DNA of 40,285 bases from Pseudomonadota bacterium (GTDB lineage Bacteria > Pseudomonadota > Alphaproteobacteria > Caulobacterales > Caulobacteraceae): assembly GCA_018241335.1 (NCBI GenBank), contig JAFEEA010000011.1, positions 1-40,285 on the forward strand. Reading direction: 5' to 3'. Shown here in pieces: positions 15,736 through 23,661 of this stretch. Every line of letters begins with the position of its first letter. Position 1 is the stretch's first letter. The translations under genes and the position numbers were made by a program. The notes under the pieces are model-generated. The model saw nothing but the letters and a program-made list of their open reading frames with translations, made no database searches and was not told where the DNA came from.

Positions 15736-16863
15736 ATGGACAAGACCGATTTCCTCGTCATCGGCTCCGGCATCGCCGGCGCCTCGGCCGCCTACGCCCT
15801 CTCGCGCGAGGCGCCCGTGCTGGTGGTGGAGCGCGAGGCGGCCCACGGCGTGCACACGACGGGGCGGTCCGCGGCGCTCTACTCGGCCGCCTATGGCAAC
15901 GCCGTCATCCGCGCCCTGACCCTGGCCAGCCGCGCCTTCTTCGACGCCCCTCCGGCCGGGTTCGCCGACTATCCCCTGCTCAGCCCCCGTGGCTGCCTCT
16001 ACATCGCCGCCGCCGGCCAGGCCGGCGCCCTGGCCGAGGTGGAAGGCGCGGCCGTCGCCTCCGGCGTCGCCATGCGCCGGCTGGACGCCGCCGGGGCCCG
16101 GGAGCTCTGCCCGATCCTGCGCGACGGCCACGTCGTCCAGGCGGTGTTCGAGCCGGACGCCATGGATATCGACGTGCAGGCGCTGCACCAGGGCTTCCTG
16201 AAAGGGATCCGGGCCCACGGCGGACAGGCGCGCCTGGACGCCGAGGTCACCGGCCTCACCAGGGCGCACGACCGCTGGATCGTCAGCTTCCGGGACGGCG
16301 CCGAAGTCTCCGCCCACACCGTCATCGACGCGGCCGGCGCCTGGGCCGACGTCGTCGCCGGCCTCGCCGGCGCGCCCCCCGTCGGGCTCCAGCCCAAGCG
16401 GCGGACGGCCCTGATCCTGGAGGCGCCGGAAGGCGTCGCCCCCGGCCCCTGGCCGGCGGTCATCGACGCCGACGAGCAGTTCTACTTCAAGCCTGAGGCG
16501 GGCCGGATCCTGGCCTCGCCGGCCGACGAAACCCCCTCGGAGCCTTGCGACGCCCAGCCCGACGAGTGGGACATCGCCGTCTGCGTCGACCGCATCCAGG
16601 CCGCCGCCGACCTGCCGGTGCGCCGGGTGCTGCGGTCCTGGGCGGGCCTGCGCAGCTTCGTGCCCGACCGCTCGCCGGTGATCGGCTTCGACCCCGCCTG
16701 CCCCGGCTTCTTCTGGCTGGCGGGGCAGGGCGGCTACGGCGTCCAGACCGCCCCGGCCGCCGGCCGCGTCGCCGCCGCCCTGGCCCTTGGCCGGCCGCTG
16801 CCGGACGACGTCGCCGCCCTCGGCGTCACCGCCGCCATGCTCGGTCCCCAGCGGCTGCGCTGA
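15736..16863 (+). CDS. FAD-dependent D-amino acid dehydrogenase (D-arginine dehydrogenase-like)
   Basis: This 375-residue flavoprotein opens with the dinucleotide fold FLVIGSGIAGASAAYAL and an ERE acidic strand end. From memory it aligns almost without gaps to Pseudomonas aeruginosa D-arginine dehydrogenase: TGRSAA, ALTLASRAFFDAPPAGF, LLSPRG, GLQPKRRTALIL, EQFYFKPEAG, WAGLRSFVPD and GQGGYGVQTA. The carboxylate-binding Tyr and Arg positions are kept, so an alpha-amino or alpha-hydroxy acid substrate is likely. Positions 48 and 87, His and Glu in the Pseudomonas enzyme, are Leu and Cys here, so the side-chain preference is probably not arginine. Such enzymes pass electrons to quinone or another carrier rather than oxygen. 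Confidence 0.82.
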   Translation: MDKTDFLVIGSGIAGASAAYALSREAPVLVVEREAAHGVHTTGRSAALYSAAYGNAVIRALTLASRAFFDAPPAGFADYPLLSPRGCLYIAAAGQAGALAEVEGAAVASGVAMRRLDAAGARELCPILRDGHVVQAVFEPDAMDIDVQALHQGFLKGIRAHGGQARLDAEVTGLTRAHDRWIVSFRDGAEVSAHTVIDAAGAWADVVAGLAGAPPVGLQPKRRTALILEAPEGVAPGPWPAVIDADEQFYFKPEAGRILASPADETPSEPCDAQPDEWDIAVCVDRIQAAADLPVRRVLRSWAGLRSFVPDRSPVIGFDPACPGFFWLAGQGGYGVQTAPAAGRVAAALALGRPLPDDVAALGVTAAMLGPQRLR

Positions 16864-16871
16864 GGCGGGCC

Positions 16872-16900
16872 CGGGCGGCGCCCCGCCGCGCCGCCGCCCG
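16872..16900. terminator. Hairpin between convergent genes
   Basis: A 9-bp perfect inverted repeat (CGGGCGGCG at 16872-16880, CGCCGCCCG at 16892-16900) fills the 42-bp gap between the dehydrogenase stop and the convergent dioxygenase stop. There is no T-tract on either strand, so termination in both directions is inferred from position and stem strength. Confidence 0.4.
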
Positions 16901-16905
16901 CGGGA

Positions 16906-17796
16906 TCAGGTCTGCCAGGTCCGGCTGCGGGCGACCTGGGCGCGGCGTTCGCGGTGCTTGGGGGAGGGGCCCTCGTCTCGCCAGCCGTGGACGATCTCCT
17001 CGCCCAGCAGCAGGCGCAGCCGGTCATCTTCGGCGCCGCCCAGGAAGCCGTCCGGGATGTTCCCGCGATAGGCCTCCTGGGGCATCATGTACTCGCGGCA
17101 GAAGTAGGTGGCCAGGTTGACCCGCAGCCCCGGCTTCTTGCGTGGGAACGAGCCGTGCCAGGTGTTGCCGTGCCAGACGATGGCCGTGCCGGCGGGGACC
17201 TCGATCGGGATCGCGTTCGGGTTGCGGTCGGCGCCGTCCAGGCCCGTCTCCCACGGCGTGGTCTGGCGGTGCAGGCGGTGGCTTCCCGGCACCATCGCCA
17301 GGCAGCCGCCCTCCTCGGTGTAGTCCGTCAGGGCGTAGTTGGTGTTCGCTACGTGGGAATAGGCCGAGAACGGCTCGGGCACGTTGTTGGCGTTGTCGCT
17401 GTGCAGCAGCAGGCCCTTGCCGCCCGGGCCCTTCAGGTGGCAGGTCAGGCTGCTCAGCACGCAGTGTTTGCCCAGCAGGTAGGTGATCAGCGCCAGCTGC
17501 TTCTGGCCCAGCACCGCCTTCTTGAAGATCGGGTCCTTGAAGACGAGGTAGGGGATCAGGGCGATTTCCTGATGGTCTTCCTCCGACTCCAGGTCCAGCC
17601 GCCGTCCCAGCCGCTGCTCGGCCAGGGCGATGATCGTGTCGCGCATCGCGCGCGTGTCTTCCGCCGAAAGCGCGCCGGGGATGATGGTGAAGCCATAGGC
17701 CTCCAGCTCCGCGAGATTCGTCTCCAGCCCCAGTGACCGGATCTCCCGGTAGATGTCGTTGAGGTCCGGCGTCGCGCTCCAGTCACCGATGTCCAT
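16906..17796 (-). CDS. Phytanoyl-CoA dioxygenase (PhyH) family oxygenase
   Basis: This 296-residue protein is a non-haem iron, 2-oxoglutarate-dependent oxygenase of the PhyH type. It shows AYGFTIIPGALSAEDTRAMRD near the N-terminus, the iron-binding HSD triplet at residues 132-134, a distal His in WHGNTWHGSF (about 209-214), and Arg225 for 2-oxoglutarate. The family hydroxylates lipids, small amino acids and natural products, so the substrate is open. ATG 17796 was chosen because upstream residues overlap the control region. It is divergent from a TonB-dependent receptor across a 217-bp region with palindromic boxes, implying that the receptor imports, or is co-induced by, the compound that this enzyme oxidises. 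Confidence 0.86.
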   Translation of the reverse strand: MDIGDWSATPDLNDIYREIRSLGLETNLAELEAYGFTIIPGALSAEDTRAMRDTIIALAEQRLGRRLDLESEEDHQEIALIPYLVFKDPIFKKAVLGQKQLALITYLLGKHCVLSSLTCHLKGPGGKGLLLHSDNANNVPEPFSAYSHVANTNYALTDYTEEGGCLAMVPGSHRLHRQTTPWETGLDGADRNPNAIPIEVPAGTAIVWHGNTWHGSFPRKKPGLRVNLATYFCREYMMPQEAYRGNIPDGFLGGAEDDRLRLLLGEEIVHGWRDEGPSPKHRERRAQVARSRTWQT

Positions 17797-17835
17797 GGTC
17801 CTGCTCCCTTTGTCCTTCTCGGTTTGATTGAGCGG

Positions 17836-17864
17836 ATCAAGGCAAAGTCGCCTCCAAACGTCAA
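17836..17864 (-). promoter_or_regulatory. Candidate promoter of the PhyH-type gene
   Basis: On the minus strand TTGACG (17864 down to 17859) is a good -35 element for this group. A -10 at 17-bp spacing reads CTTGAT, a weak match. The -35 lies one base from palindrome 17866-17880, so a protein bound there would block RNA polymerase. Confidence 0.4.
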
Positions 17865-17865
17865 G

Positions 17866-17880
17866 TGCCACTCAGTGGCA
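17866..17880. promoter_or_regulatory. Palindromic operator box 1
   Basis: TGCCACTcAGTGGCA is a perfect 7+7 palindrome around one base; the flanks CAAG and TTTG extend the arms to 11 bp with one mismatch. It touches the minus-strand -35 of the PhyH-type gene. Related boxes lie at 17918 and 17954. Confidence 0.6.
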
Positions 17881-17917
17881 TTTGTAATATTTCCAATGTC
17901 GGCCCCTCCGAGGCAAA

Positions 17918-17932
17918 TGCGCCTCGTTGACA
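17918..17932. promoter_or_regulatory. Operator box 2 with TTGACA -35
   Basis: TGCGCCTcGTTGACA shares the left half-site TGCGCCT with box 3 and degenerates on the right, where TTGACA (17927-17932) forms a perfect -35 for the receptor gene. A -10 at 17 bp reads ATTTTG and is weak. A second hairpin, CGAGGC/GCCTCG, overlaps at 17909-17926. Confidence 0.45.
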
Positions 17933-17953
17933 TTTCTCTCGGTATCGTGATTT

Positions 17954-17968
17954 TGCGCCTTAGTGGCA
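17954..17968. promoter_or_regulatory. Operator box 3
   Basis: TGCGCCTtAGTGGCA combines the left half of box 2 with the right half of box 1 and is flanked by TTT and AAA. It sits at or just after the expected -10 of the receptor promoter, a position suited to repression. Confidence 0.5.
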
Positions 17969-18013
17969 AAAGCGTCCAAGGCGCTGCCGATAACGACGAT
18001 AGGGGGAGCGGAT

Positions 18014-20647
18014 ATGGCCGACAAATTGACTCGAATTGCGCGTGGGGCCCTGTGCGGCTTGGCTTCGACGCTGCTGGCGGGCGTCGCCGCCGCGGCCCTG
18101 GCCGGGCAGGCCGAGGCCGCGACCCAGCCCGACTCCAAGGCGCCGGACGATGACGCGAATGCCCCCCCGAAGGTGGAGGAGGTGGTCATCACCGCCCGCC
18201 GGGTGGCGGAAAACATCCAGAAGGTGCCCGTGGCCGCGACCGCCCTCAACCCGACCGCCCTGCGCGAAAAGGCGATCACCACCCCGACGGAGCTGATGTT
18301 CCACGCCCCGTCGGTGCAGATGTCGACCCTGTTCGGCAAGCTGTCGGGCGGCTTCAGCGTGCGCGGCCTGTCGGGCGGGACCACCACCTACTACGCCGAA
18401 GTGGCCGGCGGCCCGACGGAGGCGGGCGCGCCCCTGTTCGACATCGGCTCGGTGCAGGTCCTGAACGGTCCCCAGGGCACCCTGTTCGGGCGCGCCAACA
18501 CCGCTGGCGCGGTGCTGATCGAGCCCCAGCACCCGGCGCTCGACCGCGTCGAGGGCTCCCTGGACGTGACCCAGGGCGGCCTGGGCATGAACCGCGTCAC
18601 CGGCGTGCTGAACCTGCCTCTGGTCCGCGATCACCTGGCCCTGCGCGTGGCGGTGAACCGCAACCACCTCGACGGTGACACCCAGGTCACCGGCAGCGCC
18701 CAGCGCCTGAACGAGGAGAACAGTCAAAGCCTGCGCGTGGGCCTGGACTGGAGGCCCGGCGGCGGGGCGATCCGCAACTACGCGGTGTTCGACTACTTCC
18801 ATGTCGACCAGTCGCCGGGCGCCCTGGTCCTGGCGGCCGTCAACCCGAACTTGGCCATCTTCAACCTGCCGTCCAGCATCAGCGCGGCCAATGGCCTGGC
18901 TGTCGGCACGGCCACCTTCGGGACCGCCTGCAACGCCGCGGTCGCGGCTGGCCTGTCGGCGGACCTCAACAGCTGCATCGACCAACGCCTGCAGATCGCC
19001 GCCACGTTCAAGCCGGCCCTGCTGGCCGAGTACCAGCGCGTCAGCCAGGGCGGGGGCGCGGTCCGCCTCACCCCCGGCAGCGCCGACCTTCTCGAGAAGG
19101 AAACGCTGCATCGCTACAATTTCGTCGACAAGACCGACGTCGACCTCGGCCATTTCGGGGACACCTCGGTGTCCTTCAGGAACATCTTCGGCTTCCAGGC
19201 GGTGACCGGCGCCACGGGGTGGACCGTGGACGGCCTGGGCGGGCTGCTGCAGGAATCGGTGTCCGTCAGCGGCAGCTCGGCCTACGGGACCACGCCCTCG
19301 GGCCAGCAGGTGGGATCGCGCGCGGTCTACAAGGCCGGCCCCTACCAATACACCTACAGCGACGAGGCCCAGCTGCACGGCGTTCTGGGGCGGGATCTGC
19401 TGCGCTGGACCGTGGGCGGCTACTACCAGAACACGCCCTCCATCGTGAACACGGCGGGCATCCGCAACCTCTCCAGGGTGTTCTCGGGGATCACCCTGGC
19501 GACGCTGGGCTACAACCCGTCCTTCCCCTTCGCCGACGGCGGCTTCAGCCGGCAGACGGCCGTGTTCGGGCAGGGGACCCTGGATCTTGGCCGCCTGACC
19601 CCCTTCATCGGCGGCCTTCACCTGACCGGCGGCCTGCGCAAGACCTGGGACAAGCAGGTGCTCACCACCCTGGCGGCGGTCACTCAGCTGCCGTCCGGGG
19701 CCTATGTCCCCGGCGCCGCCTCGACCACCGCGACGGCCAGTTCCGGCTACAATTCCACCGTCTCGCTGGACGCCCAGATCAGTGACCGGCTGCTGGTCTA
19801 CGGCGCCACCCGGTCCGGCTATCGCCCGGGCGGCATCAACCAGGTCCTCAACGCCTCGGCCTTCCCCAACTTCACCCAGACCTACGCCCCCGAGACCGTC
19901 CGCGACTACGAACTGGGCGCCAAGTGGGACTTCGCCCTGGGCGATGCGCGCGGGCGGCTGAACGGCGCCCTCTATCGGACCGACTATTCGAACATCCAAA
20001 GGACGTTCAGCGGCTCGGCCAACGGCGTCACCGCCACCTATGTCGTCAACGCCTCGGCGGCGGTCATCCAGGGCGTCGAGCTGCAAGGCCAGCTCCTCTT
20101 CGGGCGCTGGGACGCCTCGGCCACCTATTCCTACGGCGACGCCAAGTTCACCAACTGGATCGGCAGCGATCCCCTGGGCCTCATCAAGCCCGGCAACGCC
20201 CGCTGCCTGCCCCAGTCCACCACCGCCATCTGCCTGATCGACCTGGCCTCCAGCCCGTTCCCGAACATCCCGAAGCACCAGGGCAGCGTCACGATCAAGT
20301 ACTACCTGCCGCTTGACGCCTCCAAGGGGCGGGCCTCGCTGGCCGCTACGGGATACTTCCAGTCCAGGAAGTACTTCACCGACGCGGCGGCGCGGAACAT
20401 CGAGCAGTACGGCGAGGCCGTGCGCGACGCGGTCTCCCAGCCGGCCTATTCGCGCTTCAACCTGCGCGCCGACTGGGATCACGTGTTCGGCAGCGACTTC
20501 AGCGTCGCCGCCTTCGTCAACAACCTGACCAACGTGAACTACGCCCTGACGGCGGTCACCCAGCTGCACTCGCTCGGCAACGCCACCAAGCTCTATGGCG
20601 AGCCGCGCACCTACGGGGTGCAGCTCCGCTATGAATTCGGGCGCTGA
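18014..20647 (+). CDS. TonB-dependent outer-membrane receptor
   Basis: The protein has 877 residues. A signal peptide (about 1-35, ending LAGQAEA) precedes a TonB-box-like EEVVITARR, then the plug domain (VPVAATALNPTAL, FSVRGLSGG, VQVLNGPQGTLFGRANTAGAVLIE) and the 22-strand barrel, with late strands containing SGYRPGGIN, YELGAKWDF and VNNLTNVNYALT and a C-terminal YEFGR. ATG 18014 follows a strong GGGGGAG site. It takes up a scarce ligand across the outer membrane with energy from TonB. The ligand is unknown; the IRGL-type plug variant is common in large Caulobacterales receptor sets for plant-derived or hydrophobic compounds. Likely regulated through the boxes at 17866-17968. Confidence 0.93.
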   Translation: MADKLTRIARGALCGLASTLLAGVAAAALAGQAEAATQPDSKAPDDDANAPPKVEEVVITARRVAENIQKVPVAATALNPTALREKAITTPTELMFHAPSVQMSTLFGKLSGGFSVRGLSGGTTTYYAEVAGGPTEAGAPLFDIGSVQVLNGPQGTLFGRANTAGAVLIEPQHPALDRVEGSLDVTQGGLGMNRVTGVLNLPLVRDHLALRVAVNRNHLDGDTQVTGSAQRLNEENSQSLRVGLDWRPGGGAIRNYAVFDYFHVDQSPGALVLAAVNPNLAIFNLPSSISAANGLAVGTATFGTACNAAVAAGLSADLNSCIDQRLQIAATFKPALLAEYQRVSQGGGAVRLTPGSADLLEKETLHRYNFVDKTDVDLGHFGDTSVSFRNIFGFQAVTGATGWTVDGLGGLLQESVSVSGSSAYGTTPSGQQVGSRAVYKAGPYQYTYSDEAQLHGVLGRDLLRWTVGGYYQNTPSIVNTAGIRNLSRVFSGITLATLGYNPSFPFADGGFSRQTAVFGQGTLDLGRLTPFIGGLHLTGGLRKTWDKQVLTTLAAVTQLPSGAYVPGAASTTATASSGYNSTVSLDAQISDRLLVYGATRSGYRPGGINQVLNASAFPNFTQTYAPETVRDYELGAKWDFALGDARGRLNGALYRTDYSNIQRTFSGSANGVTATYVVNASAAVIQGVELQGQLLFGRWDASATYSYGDAKFTNWIGSDPLGLIKPGNARCLPQSTTAICLIDLASSPFPNIPKHQGSVTIKYYLPLDASKGRASLAATGYFQSRKYFTDAAARNIEQYGEAVRDAVSQPAYSRFNLRADWDHVFGSDFSVAAFVNNLTNVNYALTAVTQLHSLGNATKLYGEPRTYGVQLRYEFGR

Positions 20648-20656
20648 CATCCCGCT

Positions 20657-20683
20657 GGCCGGCCGCCTTGGCGCGCGCCGGCC
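20657..20683 (+). other. Hairpin between receptor and downstream gene
   Basis: GGCCGGC (20657-20663) and GCCGGCC (20677-20683) form a 7-bp stem ten bases after the receptor stop. No T-tract. It may attenuate transcription into the small gene at 20730 or protect the receptor message. Confidence 0.3.
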
Positions 20684-20729
20684 GGTCGCCTCGCACCCCG
20701 GCCGAGGCGCCCCTGACCCTGGAGAAACC

Positions 20730-21158
20730 ATGAAATACGAATTCGCGGGGCCAGGATGGATGGCCTTCATGCACGGCCTGATCGTCGAGCGGACGAACAC
20801 CCTCAGAAAGGCCTATCCGGACATCGGCTGGTCGATCTGCGAGGTCTTCACCAACCCGCCGCGGGCGCTCTCGCCCGGCGGCGGCGCCCTGGCCTGGCAT
20901 TGCATCGTCCGCGACGGCCAGGTGACCTTCGGAGCCGGTGAGACCGATCGGGCCGAGTTCAAGGTCACGGCCGACTATCAGGCGGTGCTGCCTCTGGCCC
21001 GCTTCGACACCGAGGGCGATCCGGCCAGGGCGGCCACCCTGTCGCGGATGAGCCGCGACCTGGCCGCCCGCAACCTGCTCACGGTGATCGGCGACCGCGC
21101 CGCACGCCACCCGGCGATCGGCGACTTCCACGACGTGATCGCCCGCGTCACCGCCTGA
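20730..21158 (+). CDS. Small SCP2-like hypothetical protein
   Basis: This 142-residue protein starts at ATG 20730 behind GGAGAAACC. It has no signal peptide or membrane span. Its middle (WHCIVRDGQVTFGAGETDRAEFKVTADYQAVLPLARF) looks like the strand-turn pattern of SCP2/sterol-carrier-like proteins, where a hydrophobic pocket binds lipids, but I cannot confirm this. It lies 82 bp after the receptor on the same strand and shares its probable regulation. With a PhyH-type oxygenase and an outer-membrane receptor nearby, a role in handling an imported hydrophobic compound is a reasonable guess, no more. Confidence 0.65.
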   Translation: MKYEFAGPGWMAFMHGLIVERTNTLRKAYPDIGWSICEVFTNPPRALSPGGGALAWHCIVRDGQVTFGAGETDRAEFKVTADYQAVLPLARFDTEGDPARAATLSRMSRDLAARNLLTVIGDRAARHPAIGDFHDVIARVTA

Positions 21159-21203
21159 AGGGCCGCCCTCTCCCGCCGGCCGGCCCCGGCCCGCGCGGCA
21201 GGG

Positions 21204-21803
21204 CTACCGGCCAAGTCGATCCAGCAGCCCCTCGCGCACGATCCGGATCACCTCCAGCTCCGCGGTCTCCAGGTCGTCATAGGCTTCGCTGGCGTTGATC
21301 ATGGCGCCGATGGCGTAGTTCCCGGCGACCAGCGCCGCCGCCGCGACCTTGGTGAAGACGTCGGTCGCCGGGTCGCGCCCCATGTCGCGGCAAAGGCCGT
21401 CGGCCACGATGTCCTGGTATTGCGCCTGGATCGCCAGGGTGGTCGGCCCGACCGCGGGTTCGTTGGCGGCGATGACGGCCAGGTTGGACGAGCGCCCGGT
21501 CTCCTGGCGCCGGCGCGAGTACAGGGTCACGTGCGCCTGCCAGACGTCGATGATCGGCGTGTCGCCGCGCTCGGCGACCTGGGCGCGGAACCCTTCCAGG
21601 GCTGCGTACTGCGGATGCAGCAGCAGGTGGGCCTTGCTGGGGAAGTAGCGCAGCAGGGTGCGCTTGTGCACGTCGGCCGCCTCGGCCACCTCCTCCAGGG
21701 TGGTGGCGTCATAGCCCTTTTCCGCGAACAGCCGCCGCGCGGCGTCGGCGATCTGGTCGCGGGTTCGCGCCACCTTGCGCGCTCTGAGGCCGGGGCGGGT
21801 CAT
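21204..21803 (-). CDS. TetR family transcriptional regulator
   Basis: This 199-residue protein has a typical N-terminal TetR helix-turn-helix: RDQIADAARRLFAEKGYDATTLEEVAEAADVHKRTLLRYFPSKAHLL (about residues 13-60). A C-terminal ligand domain of about 135 residues follows, without recognisable specificity. ATG 21803 is preceded by GGAGGAG; a longer start is possible but less well supported. It is convergent with the SCP2-like gene and divergent from dusA. It is the only regulator near the receptor/PhyH palindromes and is the best candidate to bind them, since TetR dimers usually bind 15-bp-class palindromes. Confidence 0.9.
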   Translation of the reverse strand: MTRPGLRARKVARTRDQIADAARRLFAEKGYDATTLEEVAEAADVHKRTLLRYFPSKAHLLLHPQYAALEGFRAQVAERGDTPIIDVWQAHVTLYSRRRQETGRSSNLAVIAANEPAVGPTTLAIQAQYQDIVADGLCRDMGRDPATDVFTKVAAAALVAGNYAIGAMINASEAYDDLETAELEVIRIVREGLLDRLGR

Positions 21804-21848
21804 CTCGGGCTCCTCCATCGCCCACGCATCAACCATCTCGGCACAAGC

Positions 21849-21861
21849 GGCGCAATGCGCC
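21849..21861. promoter_or_regulatory. Palindrome upstream of the TetR gene
   Basis: GGCGCAaTGCGCC is a perfect 6+6 palindrome 45 bp upstream of the TetR start. TGCGCC also occurs in boxes 2 and 3 near the receptor, though half-site orientation differs. Possible autoregulatory site, with weak support. Confidence 0.3.
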
Positions 21862-21981
21862 CGGCGATCTGCGCGGCCCGGCCCGCCGCGCCGGCGCGAA
21901 GGATGGGGGCGAAAACGCCTCGGAATTCGCGTACAGAGCCCGCTCGCCCGACCGTCCTGGCCGCCACACCCCGCTCGACCC

Positions 21982-23016
21982 TTGCCCCTCCCCCCGCCGC
22001 ACAAGCTCTCCGTCGCCCCTATGATGGACTGGACGGACCGTCACTGCCGGATGCTGCACCGGCAGCTGACGGGGCGGGCGTTGCTCTATACCGAGATGCT
22101 GACCACCGGCGCGGTCCTGCATGGCGAGCGCGAGCGGCTGATGGGGTTCGACGCCGCCGAGCATCCGGTGGCGCTGCAGCTCGGCGGCTCGGAGCCGGCG
22201 GACCTGGCGGCCGCGGCGCGGATCGGCGAGGCCCACGGCTACCGCGAGATCAACCTCAATGTCGGCTGCCCCTCCGACCGGGTGCAGAGCGGCCGCTTCG
22301 GCGCCTGCCTGATGCGCGAGCCCGACCTGGTGGCCGAGTGCATGGCCGCCATCGGCGCGGCGGTTTCGGTCCCGGCCACGGTCAAGTGCCGCCTGGGCGT
22401 CGACGACCAGGATCCCGAACAGAGCCTGTTCGAGCTGGTGGAAAAGTGCGCCGCCGCCGGCGTCTCCACCTTCATCGTCCACGCCCGCAAGGCCTGGCTG
22501 AAGGGCCTGTCGCCCAAGGAGAACCGTGACATCCCGCCCCTGGACTACGCCATCGTCCATCGGCTGAAGCGCGCCCGGCCGGACCTGACCATCATCCTCA
22601 ACGGCGGCTTGCCGTCGGTGGAGGCGGCGCTGGAGCACATGTCGCCCGCCGGGGCCGGGGCGAGCCCCTGGGACCCTCCACTGGACGGCGCCATGCTGGG
22701 GCGCGCGGCCTATCACGAGCCGGCGCGGCTGGGCGCCGTCGACCGCCTGGTGTTCGGCGAGCCCGGCCCCGATGTCACCCCGGACCAGGCCGTCGCGCGC
22801 TACCTGCCCTACGTGGCCGCCGAACTGGCCCGCGGGACCCACCTGGCGGCCATGACCCGGCACATGCTCGGCCTCTACCACGGCCGCCCGGGCGCGCGGT
22901 CCTGGCGGCGAATCCTGACGGTGGAGGGCGTCAAGGCCGGCGCGGGCGTCGAGGTCATCGAGCGCGCCCTGGCCGCCGTGCGCGAAGCCGGCGCGCGGCT
23001 GGAAGCGGCCGCCTAG
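21982..23016 (+). CDS. dusA: tRNA-dihydrouridine(20/20a) synthase DusA
   Basis: The 344-residue frame matches DusA throughout: LSVAPMMDWTDRHCRMLHR, LLYTEMLTTGAVLHG, PVALQLGGSEP, INLNVGCPSDRVQSGRFGACLM (with the catalytic Cys), FIVHARKAWLKGLSPKENR, ILNGGL, MLGRAAYHEP and TRHMLGLYHGRPGARSWRR. It reduces U20/U20a in the tRNA D-loop using FMN and NADPH. SVAPM forms the first barrel strand, so ATG 22021 within it is too late; TTG 21982 is the nearest upstream start, though without a clear ribosome site. The stop overlaps that of the convergent lipoprotein gene by four bases. Confidence 0.93.
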   Translation: MPLPPPHKLSVAPMMDWTDRHCRMLHRQLTGRALLYTEMLTTGAVLHGERERLMGFDAAEHPVALQLGGSEPADLAAAARIGEAHGYREINLNVGCPSDRVQSGRFGACLMREPDLVAECMAAIGAAVSVPATVKCRLGVDDQDPEQSLFELVEKCAAAGVSTFIVHARKAWLKGLSPKENRDIPPLDYAIVHRLKRARPDLTIILNGGLPSVEAALEHMSPAGAGASPWDPPLDGAMLGRAAYHEPARLGAVDRLVFGEPGPDVTPDQAVARYLPYVAAELARGTHLAAMTRHMLGLYHGRPGARSWRRILTVEGVKAGAGVEVIERALAAVREAGARLEAAA

Positions 23017-23648
23017 TTCGCCGCGCCCGGCGACGGCGGGTGGCCGCCGCCGGCCATCATCTTCTGCGGATTGACCTTCATGCCGTTGGGCAGCAGCACG
23101 TCGCCGGGCGCCATGTCGGCGGGGCAGGGCCCCTCATAGGTCGCCGTCAGGTCGGTCACGTGGTGGCCGTTCAGCCGGGCGAACTGCGACCCGGTGGTGT
23201 CGCTCTCGCTGTGCACCGTATAGCGCGCGCCGAAGTCGCCGCTGGCCTGGCCGACGGTGTGAACGGTCCCGGCCGGCCCGAGCTGGCAGGTGCTGGCGAA
23301 GCTCCAGCCGGCCGGTGTGCGAGACATGGTCTGGTCGGGGCAGAGCTCGCGGGCCATGCCCGATCCCAGCGCGCCCAGCCGCCCCTCGCTCTTGGCGTCG
23401 ACGCACAGCTTGGTCGCCCCGCCCATCAGGCCCTCGGCCGGCTTGCCGTCCCGCAGCCGGGTCAGCGACCATAGCCCGGCCTTGCGCAGCGGCGCGCCGG
23501 CGGCGGCCTCCGGCCCCGCCGTACTGGCGCCGGCGACGCCCGCCGCCGTCGTTCCGGCCTTCTGACAACCGGCCAGGCTCAGAGCCAGGACGGCCACCGC
23601 CGCGGCAAGCGGCCCCGCGCGCCTCACAGCCTCGACCATGCCGCTCAT
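23013..23648 (-). CDS. DUF3617-type lipoprotein
   Basis: The protein has 211 residues with a lipoprotein signal: a basic start, hydrophobic stretch and lipobox LSLAGC, with Cys28 as lipidation site. The mature part contains the pattern of DUF3617 proteins: KAGLWSLTRLRDG, a conserved LCVDAKSEG-type segment, LCPDQTMSRTPAGWSFASTC, and GDFGARYTVHSE. Function unknown; these small periplasmic proteins are common in alphaproteobacteria, often in several copies. It lies just downstream of a paralogue on the same strand (13 bp between genes), with which it shares KAGLW, WSFASTC and the PADMAPGDVLLPNG / PAGMKPGDIVLADG ending. Confidence 0.75.
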   Translation of the reverse strand: MSGMVEAVRRAGPLAAAVAVLALSLAGCQKAGTTAAGVAGASTAGPEAAAGAPLRKAGLWSLTRLRDGKPAEGLMGGATKLCVDAKSEGRLGALGSGMARELCPDQTMSRTPAGWSFASTCQLGPAGTVHTVGQASGDFGARYTVHSESDTTGSQFARLNGHHVTDLTATYEGPCPADMAPGDVLLPNGMKVNPQKMMAGGGHPPSPGAAN

Positions 23649-23661
23649 CCTCTTGCCGACA

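Noticed and set aside
17909..17926. CGAGGC/GCCTCG hairpin as a terminator
   Set aside because: It lies upstream of the receptor in the promoter region and overlaps the box 2 half-site; better read as part of the control region.
17960..20800. 946-residue minus-strand frame
   Set aside because: Exact antisense of the TonB receptor; low-complexity composition and no motif.
21159..21203. Terminator between SCP2-like and TetR genes
   Set aside because: GC-rich but no clean stem longer than five pairs could be drawn.
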